Shown here: piece by piece, positions 19,306 to 29,690 of the stretch | Numbering within the stretch: the first letter of the stretch is position 1 | Layout: every line of letters begins with the position of its first letter | Assembly (NCBI GenBank): GCA_916048095.2 | Contig: OU696589.1 | Span: 4,016,948 to 4,080,947, forward strand | DNA: 64,000 nt | Direction of reading: 5' to 3' | Source of the DNA: Sacculina carcini | Lineage: Eukaryota; Arthropoda; Thecostraca; Sacculinidae | Position numbers and translations under genes: made by a program | Notes under the pieces: generated by a model | The model's database searches: none | What the model was told of the DNA's origin: nothing | The model's input: the letters and a program-made list of their open reading frames with translations, nothing else

Positions 19306-22200
19306 ACTAGCATTAAAACCCGCCCGTTGTGCGGAACAATTCATAAAAAATATTGCAAATTAAAAATAAATAAGGCAAACTCATGAAAACCTTAATCAAT
19401 TAAAAAGTATAAATTTCATTATTTTTTTTATTTTGGCAAAATATTTTCACTCAGCCCGCCTCATATTTAAACCCGCCCGACGTGAGGAATAATTCAGAAC
19501 TCGAACACCATCCGTTCTGGTTCTTGAAGTCAAATCCATTAGTTTTGTATATGAATTCATTCTACACGGTGAAATTGAACGTTTTATTGCTGCCCGCGGG
19601 ACATTTTTATTTCATAAAAATGAGCCATCGCTTCGTTTGCGTTTGAAGCCCCTGATCATTGAACCAGCGAACCATGAACCAGCGCAATTATGTCACCTCA
19701 TATTCAAGCATACATACACAGACAGACAGATAATTTCTTCTTTATGTATATATATAGCATTAAAACCGCATTAAAACCCGACCGTTGTGCGGAAAAATTC
19801 ATAAAAATATTGCAAATTAAAAATAAATAAGCCATACTTATGAAGACCTTAATCAATTAAAAAGTCTAAATTTCATTATTTTTAATTTTATTTTGACAAA
19901 ATATTCTCACTCAACCCGCCTCATATTTAAACCCGCCCGACGTGAGGAATAATTCAGAACTCGAACACCATCCGTTCTGGTTCTTGAAGTCAAATCCATT
20001 AGTTTTGTATATGAATTCATTCTATACGGTGAAATTGAACGTTTTATTGCTGCCCGCGGGACATTTTTATTTCATAAAAATGAGCCATCGCTTCGTTTGC
20101 GTTTCAAGCCCCTGATCATTGAACCAGCGAACCATGAACCAGCGCAATTATGTCACCTCATATTCAAGCATACATACACAGACAGACAGATAATTTCTTC
20201 TTTATGTATATATATAGCATTAAAACCCGCCCGTTGTGCGGAGCAATTCATAACATGAAATTCATATTCATAACATGAAATTCACATAAAAAATATGGAA
20301 AAATAAAAATGAAATAGGGTACACTCATAAAAATATTTATCAATAGAAAATTATAAGTTTAATTATTTTTATTTCGACAAAATATTTCCCCTCAGTGCGC
20401 CTGAGTCATTTTTAAACCCGCCCGTCGTGCTGAATAATTCAGAACTCGAACACGATCCGTTCTGCATCTTGAAGTCAAATCCATTGGTTTTGTGCATGGA
20501 TTAATTCTACAGGGTAAATTTAACGTTCTATGGTCTATAGTTGCTGCCCGCGGAGCATTTTTATAAAAAAAAAATACCTTTTTTTAAATGAACCATTTGA
20601 AAAAATGAACTAAAAAATGGAAACACTTTTTTTAAACCCGCCCGTCGTGCGGAACAATTCATACAATACAATTCATATTTGAAGTCAAATCCATTGGTTT
20701 TGTGTATGGATTAATTCTACAGGGGAAATTGAACGTTCTATTGTCTATAGTAGCTGCCCGCGGAACATTTTTATTTAAAAAAAATACCTTTTTTAAATGA
20801 ACCATTTGAAAAAATGATCTAAAAACACTTTTTTAAACCCACCCGTCGTGCGGAACAATTCATACAATAAAATTCATATCAAATCCAGAAAATATAATGA
20901 ATACAAATTGAAAACCAAAAAATGTAACCTATAAATATCTTAACCAATAGAAAAGTCTAAATGTGGATATTTTTGTTCTTATTTTGACAAATATTATTCC
21001 TCAACCCGCCTGATATATAAATCTGCCCGTCGTGTGGTATAATTCAGAACACAAACACGAAACAAACAATGAAAGATGATGAAATCTTTTCATCAGAATG
21101 TTTCCAAACTATATTTATTACTTAACATCATTCCCCAATATCATTTGCTCAAGTACTATTTCACTTATACCGCTATAATATTTATTGTTAAAATTTATAT
21201 TTTTTCCGCTATCATTAAAACCCAATATAACCTGAGTAAAACCTACCCAACCCAACCCAACCATTCAATCTTGACCGCTCTCAGCCTAGTCTGAGGTGAT
21301 TTAACTTATTAGTTTGTGATCACAAAATATACTGATGCGATCATAATTTGTAATCAGAAGACTGAGATTATCTACCCCAGGGGTCCCAAACACGCGGCCC
21401 ACCAATACTTTTCTCTCAACCCGCCAATATAGTATCGGGACCAAACTGTAAGGTAGCTAAATTCACATTTGTTGCATAATGCGATATAATTTTACACCAT
21501 TATCATATTATCTCATAATTCCCGGTTAATGCTTCCACTAATGCATCATATTCATACAGTTGTTATTTTTTGGATTACATCGATAATGCAGCCCTTGATA
21601 TTACAGCCGATATTATATTATGCAATCTATATTCTGCTACGTATTATTCCTAATACATATATCATCAGATCGCAAAATATATTTAAAGGTTCACATCATT
21701 CTCCAAAATCATTTGCTTAAGAGCTATTCTACTTTTATCGCTAGAATATTTACTGCTAGCAAAATATCATATACCTCGCTATCATTTAAACCCACTCTTT
21801 ATAGATACATTTAATTCGCCCGTCGTGCGGAACAGTTCATAAAATATAATTAATATTCAATTAATAAAAAAATTAGTGCAAATTGAAAAAGAAAAACAAA
21901 CCCACAGGAAAGTTATAGCTAATCTAAAAGTCTAAATGTGAAATTTATGTTTCAATTTAGAAAACATGTTTTTCCACAACACTATCAAAACAATGCAACC
22001 TTCTGTCATCTCTATAATTCCAGGTTAATGCTTCCGCTAAAACAGCATAAGTTGGCATTACATGATATTGCAACCCATATCCTTATGCAGCTTATGCTTA
22101 TGCAACTTGAAATTAAACCAATTAAATTACACAGTTAAATTCAGTAGTTTACTTTGTTCCCAATAGCATTTTACCCGCCCGTCGTGCGGAACGTTATTGA
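19306..22200 (+). repeat. Repeat block with recurring CCCGCCCGTYGTGCGGAAC
   Basis: The motif recurs at about 19318, 19470, 19784, 19931, 20224, 20415, 20635, 20837, 21021, 21815 and 22173, always followed by AT-rich sequence with AATTCA. Two units of about 450 bp (19306-19759, 19756-20217) are nearly identical; later ones are shorter and diverged. Units are joined at TATATATAGCATTAAAAC. A lone hAT-like terminus CAGGGGTCCCAAAC is at 21380. No protein recognised. The type of element is unknown. Confidence 0.8.
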
Positions 22201-22299
22201 GGACAATAAAGCCTTTATATTCAGTAGAGTGTAGCATTAATTAAACTGGACGCAATAAAACCACACCATCCATGCTTGGAGATAATATGATGCATTCTT

Positions 22300-23990
22300 A
22301 ATTGTGATTGGGCTTCAGTGAAATTTAATCGGTGTATATTCCTGTGTAATCGCAAGTGCGCATAATAGCTGTCAAATTGGCAATATGTCCTTTTGACTTT
22401 ACACCGCCGTAACTTCCTTCAGATACCCTTTGGAAAATTACAAATTATACCGTATTGTAGAAGAAAAAATTTCTAGAACGATGGTATAATTTATTTTTAT
22501 GTGTAACAAATAGTTACTGAGAAATAGTAGAAAAATGAATTAATTTTAGTCGCCCGGTGTTCAAGTGTAATTTTGGATGTATTTGAGAATTTTGCCAATT
22601 TTACACGTTTTTTGTATTATTTGTGGGTATAAATTATAGCTTATCTTGTAGAACACAAAATTCTCTACACAGTAGTATATTCCTGTGTAATCGCAAGTGC
22701 GTAAATTGTGATTGGACTTCAGTGAAATTTAATCAGTGTATATTCATGTGTAATCGCAAGTACGCATAATAGCTGTCTAATTGGCAACATGACATTTTGA
22801 CTTTACACCGGCGTAACTTCCTTCAGATACACTTTGGAAAATTAATAATTATACCGTACTGTAGGAAACAAAATTTCTAGCACGATGGTATAATTAATTT
22901 TAATGTATGACAAATAGTTCCTGAGAAATGGGTATAAAAATGAATAAATTGTAGTCACCCGGTGTTCAAGTGTAATTTTGGATGTATTTGAGAATTTTGC
23001 CAATTTTACACGTTTTTTGTATCATTTTTGGGTATAAATTACACCTTTTCTTGTAGAACACAAAATTCTCTACACAGTAGTATATTCCTGTGTAATCGCA
23101 AGTGCGCATAATAGCTGTCAAATTGGCAATATGTCCTTTTGACTTTACACCGCCGTCACTTCCTTCAGATACACTTTGGAAAATTAAGAATTATACCGCA
23201 TTTAAAAAAATACAATTTCCAGCACGATGATATAATTTATTTTAATGTGTGACAAATAGTTCCTGAGAAATAGGTAGAAAAATGAACTAATTTAGGCGCC
23301 CGGTGATCAAGTGTAATTTTGGATGTATTTGACAATTTTGCCAATTTTACACATTTTTTGTATCATTTGTGGGTATAAATTATAACTTTTCTTGTAGAAC
23401 ACAAAATTATCTACACAATCGTATAATTTTTATAGCTGTACCATTGCTGGTTTATGAGGAATAGATAGGGGAATATTTACCAAAACATTCACGGTTTCCA
23501 GTGCTAATTTTGCATTTTTGACTTTGTCATTTTGACTTCACACCGCCGTAACTTTTTTTTAATACACTTTGGAAAATTAAAAATTATACCGTGTTGTAGC
23601 AAACAAAATTCCCAGCATGATGGTATTATTTATTTAGTTGTGTGATAATTAGTTTTTGATACATAGAGAAAAAAGTATAGAAAATCGGACGCGTGGAGTA
23701 TAAATATAATTTTGAATATAGATTGAAATTTTGTCATGTTTACATCTTTTATGTTCTATTTTCGGATATGAATTATAACCTATCTTGTAGAACAGAAAAT
23801 TCTCTACATAGTGGTATAATCTGTTTGGCTGTACCATTTCTGGTTTATGAGGAGTAGATGGCAGAGCATTGACCACAATTTTCGCATTTTTCAGGGTTCA
23901 TTTTGTCTTTTCACCGCTATAACTTTTTTTGATTTCATTTTTGAAATTTAAAATTTAATCTAAAGTGTAGACAAGAAAATTTCCAACGTG
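22300..23990. repeat. Tandem array of about 400-bp AT-rich units
   Basis: Four to five diverged units, each with GTAATCGCAAGTGCGCATAA, CTTTACACCGCCGTAACTTC, CTTTGGAAAATTA and TTCTTGTAGAACACAAAATT in that order. Units begin near 22340, 22680, 23085 and (weaker) 23500. Non-coding. Confidence 0.8.
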
Positions 23991-24066
23991 ATGGTATAAA
24001 TTGTTAGCGGGTAGGCTGAGTGGTGGCCGAATAATAGCTGATAGAAAATGGACCAAGGAGGGTCGA

Positions 24067-24110
24067 ACACACACACACACACACACACAGACAGACACAC
24101 AGAGGATCTC
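24067..24110. repeat. (CA)n followed by GGATCTCTTTTATATATATAG
   Basis: Short CA tract and CAGACAGACACACAGA, then the junction GAGGATCTCTTTTATATATA. The same junction sequence recurs at 25075-25097 at the end of the block. Confidence 0.8.
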
Positions 24111-24127
24111 TTTTATATATATAGATA

Positions 24128-25100
24128 TATAGCATTAAAACCGCATTAAAACCCGCCCGTTGTGCGGAACAATTCATAAAAATATTGCAAATTAAAAATA
24201 AATAAGGCAAACTCATGAAGACCTTAATCAATTAAAAAGTCTAAATTTCATTATTTTTAATTTTATTTTGACAAAATATTTTCACTCAACCCGCCTCATA
24301 TTTAAACCCGCCCGACGTGAGGAAAAATTCAGAACTCGAACACCATCCGTTCTGGTTCTTGAAGTCAAATCCATTAGTTTTGTATATGAATTCATTCTAT
24401 ACGGTGAAATTGAACGTTTTATTGCTGCCCGCGGGACATTTTTATTTCATAAAAATGAGCCATCGCTTCGTTTGCGTTTGAAGCCCCTGATAATTGAACC
24501 AGCGAACCATGAGCCAGCGCAATTATGTCACCTCATATTCAAGCATACATACACAGACAGACAGATAATTTCTTCTTTATGTATATATATAGCATTAAAA
24601 CCCGCCCGTTGTGCGGAGCAATTCATAACATGAAATTCATATTCAATTCATAAAAAATATGGAAAAATAAAAATGAAATACGGTACACTCATAAAAATAT
24701 TAATCAATTGAAAATTATAAGTTTAATTATTTTTATTTCGACACAATATTTCCCCTCAGTCCGCCTGAGTCATTTTTAAACCCGCCCGTCGTGCTGAATA
24801 ATTCAGAACTCGAACACGATCCGTTCTGCATCTTGAAGTCAAATCCATTGGTTTTGTGTATGGATTAATTCTACAGGGTAAATTGAACGTTCTATTGTCT
24901 ATAGTTGCTGCCCGCGGAACATTTTTATTTTTAAAAAAAAAACCTTTTTATAAATGAACCATTTGAAAAAATGATCTAAAAACACTTTTTTAAACCCACC
25001 CGTCGTGCGGAACAATTGGTACAATAAAATTCATATCAAATCCATAAAATATAATGAATACAATGAATAGAATGAGGATCTCTTTTATATATATAGATAT
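24128..25100 (+). repeat. Second occurrence of the 19306-type repeat units
   Basis: A near-copy of 19766-20217 (24128-24590) and then of the shorter unit (24592 on), with the CCCGCCCG motif at about 24150, 24305, 24598, 24779 and 24997. It ends GGATCTCTTTTATATATATAGAT directly before the Gyp2 LTR. The order of units mirrors 19306-20900, so the block flanks the 22300-23990 array on both sides. Confidence 0.82.
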
Positions 25101-25111
25101 GTTGTTGTTGT

Positions 25112-25370
25112 TGTAAGGTCAGGATGTGGCAATTGCGGGTGATGTAAGGCGTTATTACTTGTTTGGGAAACGTGGCAGTTTGGATTGGGAGACGGGTGAA
25201 TAAGTAGCGTTTATTTGCGTTTATATTGCATATGTGTCGCAATGATACCGCATATATATTTGTTCTTTGTGTTTACAAATGTTTCTTTCGTTTCAGATAT
25301 TATTATCAAGGTATTGTTTTGTTGTTAATATTGTTTTCTTTTGACTGGATTTTCAATACATCGTCTCACA
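25112..25370 (+). repeat. Gyp2 5' LTR
   Basis: Starts TGTAAGGTCAGGATGTGG and ends near TCGTCTCACA, about 259 bp, almost the same length as the Gyp1 LTR. TTATCAAGGTAT (25303-25314) is complementary, with a one-base bulge, to ATACTTGATAA (25379-25389) just after the LTR. Confidence 0.75.
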
Positions 25371-25403
25371 TTAAGACTATACTTGATAAGTGGTCACGGG
25401 ACA

Positions 25404-25760
25404 TGGATAAGGACGCGGAGGCTCCAGATGAAGACCGAAATGAATTCTGGGTCAGCACCAACGGGTCTTGATGTTGGACATAATCCAGTGGGCCTTCCAG
25501 TGCCTACACTCAAATCGAACGAACGGATCGCGGAGTGGAAGCCGTTGTTTGTAGCAGCCGTGAGTAGTCTACTTTGTCGAGGTGCAGCTTCGGAGAAACT
25601 GGCAGTCGGGATGCTCCCAGCGTACGTGAATCGCAGGCCAGCGGAACGAGAGTTGGTGAAGGAGGTGATCGCTGAAGTGGAATCCCTGGACGAAGCTTTT
25701 GACATTCTCATCAGAACGCTGTATAACCCGGTCGACAGGTTTGAAGCATTACAGAGACTA
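25404..25760 (+). pseudogene. Gyp2 gag, N-terminal part
   Basis: Starts at ATG 25404, about 33 nt after the LTR, with an acidic leader MDKDAEAPDEDRNEF. A frameshift follows near 25440. The frame then reads LPVPTLKSNERIAEWKPLFV and VNRRPAERELV, closely matching Gyp1 gag. It is cut at about 25760 by the LINE insertion. Confidence 0.85.
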
Positions 25761-26950
25761 TGTAAATCAAATCAGTAAGAAAACAAATCAGTAGTGACAA
25801 AGTCCGATAAGCAATGCTTTTTACGGACTTATCGGTGCCAGAGCATTAGACGCACTGACACTTACATGTGAGACGTACATGGATCAATAATAATGGTGCA
25901 TGCAAACAGTAATAACAAGATACACTTTTTAAAGAATAATGATAAACTACGCTATTTCAGGGAACAAGAGTAAACACACACACACACACACACACACACT
26001 TATTCGCATACGCGAAGTCCACATAAAAAACAAAAAGACAAACACGAAACAATTGAATGAACATAAATGCAATGATAATGACATGTACACATAAATTGCA
26101 CATCGACACATACATCTAAATTAGACTAAATGAACTCGATCATTGGTCATGGTTTCATTGGTCAATAATTTCATCCGTTGCTCGTTGAGCAGATGTTTTT
26201 TAACAATATTTTTCCACATATATCTGCCTGCTGTTTGAAACGCAACTTTGTTCTCGAGGGGTAAATTATTAAACATATCTGGAGCTCTACACATAACACT
26301 CAGCCTAAAAAGCTCTTTGCGAAATTTAGGTCGAATTTGGTTTATATTATTTTGTCTCGAGGACGTATAGTTTTCAACCAGATTAAATATAGTGTCGATT
26401 TTGTTGACTTTATGAATCAGTAATAATGTGAAATATTTGTGTATAAGAGGGAAGCGCAGTATGTTTTGATCCATCATGATGTGAGCAGTAGAGTCGAATT
26501 TCTTTAGGAAAAATATGCATCGAACTAATTTATTTTGAGCAATGATTAATTTTTTATGAAAAGAAACCCAGGTCGATCCCCAAATGGAAACACACTAATT
26601 TAAATGCGGATGACAGAGTGTATAATAAATGCTCAAAATTGCTTCCCTCGTGAGATTTTGGCGGATTATGTACATGATACCAGTAATTTGAGATATTTTG
26701 TAAGTAACATGTGCTATGTGATGGCTCCAATTTAGATTTTCATCGACATCATCCCATCATCATCATCATCCCCAGAAATCTTACTTTGTCTGTCTGCTCA
26801 ATTCATTCCCCATTTAGCATTATTGTCGGGAGAGAGTATTCGATGGATCTGTTTTTAAATAGCACACATTTAGTCTTCTGACTAAATGTGGGCCCCAAAA
26901 TTGAACCTTGTGGCACACCTCTGTACAAATTCTGTATATTTTAGTACTTT
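25761..26950 (-). pseudogene. LINE (non-LTR retrotransposon), 3' part of reverse transcriptase
   Basis: On the minus strand the RT motif RGVPQGSILGP lies at 26892-26924. Next comes a fragment with TDKVRFLGM, then at 26477-26121 a C-terminal segment with KFRKELFRLSVMCRAPDMFN and NLPLENKV, typical of the region after the LINE RT. The catalytic YxDD segment is missing and frames are broken. This is a dead copy; the clade is not determined. A (CA)n tract is at 25976-26000. Confidence 0.75.
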
Positions 26951-26978
26951 TTGTTAAAAATACTTTTTGTTTCCTACT

Positions 26979-27097
26979 GTTTCGTGGGTCCCATAATCAA
27001 TAAATCCACTCTGGAACACTCATATCAAACACAACGTGTATTATTTACCTTAGCCCTGCCTCGACTCCCCAGGGATGCCAGATAACATTACGTAACA
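26979..27097 (-). repeat. Gyp4 LTR
   Basis: 119 bp. On the minus strand it begins TGTTACGTAATGTTATCTGG and ends GGACCCACGAAACA, directly after a purine-rich tract. Confidence 0.75.
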
Positions 27098-27249
27098 TTC
27101 GTCTTTCTTTACGAAGTGGACCCAAACATTAAACAACAATAATAAGAGCCCACATGAAACAAATTGTTCGAGCACACCCATACGATACAAGGCGTACTGG
27201 AAAACAACAGGACACAATACTTCGCATGTCAAATACAAACAACAGTACA

Positions 27250-27684
27250 CTAAATGTCTTGAGTGTAGCGAAGAGGCTCCTTCACCACGCGACCGGAACG
27301 TGTTCTCTGATCGGTTGCTGACGTCTGATCTTGAGTCAATGGCGGATCAGAGTCGCCTGTCGCGACTCCAGCCTCAGCTACTCGGACGTCCACAGGCCTT
27401 GAAAACGTCGGCTGACTTACTAGAACCTCATCTGGAGCTGACGCAGCGTCTCCTCGTCCAGCGCTCTTGTCTTGGTGTATGAAGACTCTGTTGCGACGGA
27501 ACGTCTTGCCATCTGGTGTCACGACCTGATAGCTGCGGGGACCACATGGCTCAGTTACTCTTGCTGGTGTCCAGTGTCTGCCTTTGCCAGCAATCGGCTG
27601 CATAAATATGGACTCTCCCCCCTCCAATCGAGGAAGTTCTCTCCTGGAGCAATATCGATCCGCCATCCTCTGTTTCGCTTTCTC
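27250..27684 (-). pseudogene. Gyp4 integrase C-terminal tail
   Basis: Continues the integrase after a frameshift near 27680. It contains RVTEPCGPRSYQVVTPDGKT, a typical Gypsy integrase C-terminal fold, then a Ser/Thr-rich tail with RTRSGRVVKEPLRY and a stop. Confidence 0.78.
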
Positions 27685-28911
27685 TCAACGCATAATATCT
27701 CCTTGAATATTCGTATAGCCAGGCTTCAGAACTGATGAGTACGTTGGCACCAGTGTGCGAGTTAACCTCCTTATCAGCCTTTGAGCAGGACTGCTGTACA
27801 TGCCTTCGTGCGGCGTGATGCGCATGTTCAACAATCCGATGTATGTATCCTCTTTCGCTTTGTGCGCTCGCAGCATCACACCTTTCACACATTTGACAGC
27901 CGCTTCGGCCGCTCCATTTGATTGTGAGTGACCAGGACTCGATGTCTGGTGACGAAATCCCCATCCTTCAGAAAATTGTTTGAATATTCTCGAGGAAAAC
28001 TGTCGACCATTTTCTGACACGACAACGTCAGGAATTCCGTGTCTCGCAAAATGATGCTTGAGTTTCGATATTACAGTTGCTGAATCAGTGTCGGGTAAAT
28101 AGTCGACCTCGCTGAATCGTCTCAAGTAATCTACCGTCACCATGTAGTTTCGACCTTTGAACATGAATAGATCAACACCTATTTTTTCCCATGGTCTCTC
28201 AGGGACCGGATGTACAATGAGAGGCTCCTTTTGCTGACTTGACGCACTGGAAGCACATGTCAAGCATGCTTCCACATATTGTCGAATATCTTGGCTCATC
28301 CCAGGCCAGAAAATCAATTCACGTGCCCGTCTCAAACATGAATTTATGCCTTGATGACCTGCGTGCACCTTGATTAGCATGTCACGCCGTAGTCCTTGCG
28401 GTATGATCACTCTGTCTCCGCGCATCAGTATGCCGTTTTGTGCTGTCAGCTCGTCTCTGTACGGCCGAAATGAACGAATATCTTCCGGAACATCACCTTT
28501 CTGGTTTGGCCAACCTCTCATGATGACCGATATTTGATATTCTTTAGTTGTTTGTTCCCAACTTTCCTCATTATTCTCCTCAACACCCACGAATATCAAA
28601 TTCTGGCGTCGACTGAAGTCGTCCATCTCTTTTTGCCTTGCTTCGGTCTTCTCTAGACGTTCTTTCAGTCGGGCGTTTTCATGCTTAGAGTCGTCAAACT
28701 CAGCCTGGGTGAACATCAGACTCTTTACTAGCTCACTTGTCTTCTCTTCCAGTTGAGCAATCCTGGATTTAATCTGTTCGGCAACGAAATTCATTGCCGT
28801 GTAGAATGATCGCTCTTGCGACTCCAACAACAGTTTAATGGCGCTCACGTCCATAACACACGTACACACAAGCTTCACGATTTCACCAGCAGCACGTCCG
28901 CACAATATCAA
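27685..28911 (-). CDS. Chimeric open frame: LINE ORF1-like N-terminus fused to Gyp4 integrase
   Basis: A single 408-codon frame. Residues from about 20 to 120 are not Gypsy. They form a predicted coiled coil (IAQLEEKTSELVKSL, ENARLKERLEKTEARQKEM) followed by FSRRQNLIFVGVEENNEESW, the start of the ORF1p of L1-like LINEs. From about residue 121 the sequence is Gypsy: MRGWPNQKGD linker, zinc-binding HAGHQGIN...CLTCAS, then the integrase core (IGVDLFMF; VVSENGRQF; NGAAEAAVK). The second catalytic Asp is Glu (SENG), so the integrase is probably inactive. The fusion is in frame, perhaps by chance. Expression is unknown. Confidence 0.7.
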   Translation of the reverse strand: MILCGRAAGEIVKLVCTCVMDVSAIKLLLESQERSFYTAMNFVAEQIKSRIAQLEEKTSELVKSLMFTQAEFDDSKHENARLKERLEKTEARQKEMDDFSRRQNLIFVGVEENNEESWEQTTKEYQISVIMRGWPNQKGDVPEDIRSFRPYRDELTAQNGILMRGDRVIIPQGLRRDMLIKVHAGHQGINSCLRRARELIFWPGMSQDIRQYVEACLTCASSASSQQKEPLIVHPVPERPWEKIGVDLFMFKGRNYMVTVDYLRRFSEVDYLPDTDSATVISKLKHHFARHGIPDVVVSENGRQFSSRIFKQFSEGWGFRHQTSSPGHSQSNGAAEAAVKCVKGVMLRAHKAKEDTYIGLLNMRITPHEGMYSSPAQRLIRRLTRTLVPTYSSVLKPGYTNIQGDIMR

Positions 28912-28990
28912 ACAAATGAATCAGTATCAATGTCAAACAAATGAATGTGAGTGAGTAAATGTGATGTGAGTATATGTGATGTGAGTAAAT
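28551..28990 (-). pseudogene. LINE ORF1 5' fragment and 5' UTR
   Basis: Minus-strand ORF1 start (MDVSAIKLLLESQERSFY at about 28854) and coiled coil, preceded by a leader ending in GTGAGTAAATGTGATGTGAG repeats (28945-28995). It joins Gyp4 at about 28551. It presumably belongs to the same LINE insertion as 25761-26950. Confidence 0.6.
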
Positions 28991-28999
28991 GTGAGTGGG

Positions 29000-29690
29000 T
29001 GCCTGGTGTCATGATTGATGACTATATTTTTACGCTGAAGAGATTGGCCAAAGACGCGGGTTCGGATATAGCGTTTGTGTGCACGTTGTTTGTCAATCGT
29101 AATGTAACGCACAACCCAGGATAAAAACATGGATAGCCGAGGATTCTCTCGAAAGCGAAACTGACGGGAGGAATTTTTTTATTCGAGTGAAAGGTTGGAT
29201 GACCGAAAGGGGCCTGCCGCTCAATAACGATGTGCAAGCAATACATGTTGTCGATCAATCCGAGTGTCAAAGAGACAAAATGGCTACACCAAACACGATG
29301 GATGTGTCAGCTGTGTCACAGAAAACAGTTCTTTGAAGGCATGGGGTAAAGATCGAAAACACTCCAACAGGGGATGCTATCTTTGTGGCAAGATGGGACA
29401 TTTCATGAGAATGTGTCCAGCCCGGCACTGTCTCCGCTGCGGCGAGAAGAGCCACTCCATGTCGGACTGTTCAAAGCAAAATATAGTGTTTGCGGTGCGA
29501 AACACGGCGCAGTCGAATGACGCACCCGCGATATTGAATTCTGGCCATACTGTGACAATACCTGTGCTCATAAATTGTGAGAAAGTCACGGCAATGCTGG
29601 ATTCCGGAGCCTCGACTTCGGTTATAGATGAGGATTATGTCAATCGGCTAGGTCTGGGGGGAAAATCAAATTTGCTGATGATGTGAACAC
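29000..29690 (+). pseudogene. Gyp2 gag C-terminus and protease start
   Basis: Gag resumes with MIDDYIFTLKRLAKDAGSD, the counterpart of PIDDYFFGLNKLAENAQ in Gyp1. Two zinc knuckles follow (CYLCGKMGHFMRMC and CLRCGEKSHSMSDC), then the aspartic protease motif TAMLDSGASTSVI. Frameshifts lie before 29264, near 29340 and near 29680. Confidence 0.85.

Larger units (their letters stand above)
26979..28551 (-). mobile_element. Gyp4: 3' part of a Gypsy element (integrase + LTR)
   Basis: On the minus strand: RNase H/integrase linker, integrase, C-terminal tail (to 27250), polypurine AAAGAAAGACGAA and a short LTR (26979-27097; minus strand TGTTACGTAATG...CCACGAAACA). The 5' half is missing: upstream it is joined to LINE ORF1 at about 28551. 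It lies between two parts of the LINE, so it probably inserted there and then lost its 5' half by deletion. Confidence 0.8.

Noticed and set aside
19306-25100. CRISPR array or telomeric repeat
   Set aside because: Repeats are long, irregularly spaced and AT-rich with no spacer pattern; this is a eukaryotic nuclear sequence.
26892-26924. Active LINE reverse transcriptase
   Set aside because: RGVPQGSILGP is present, but the YxDD part is deleted and frames are broken.
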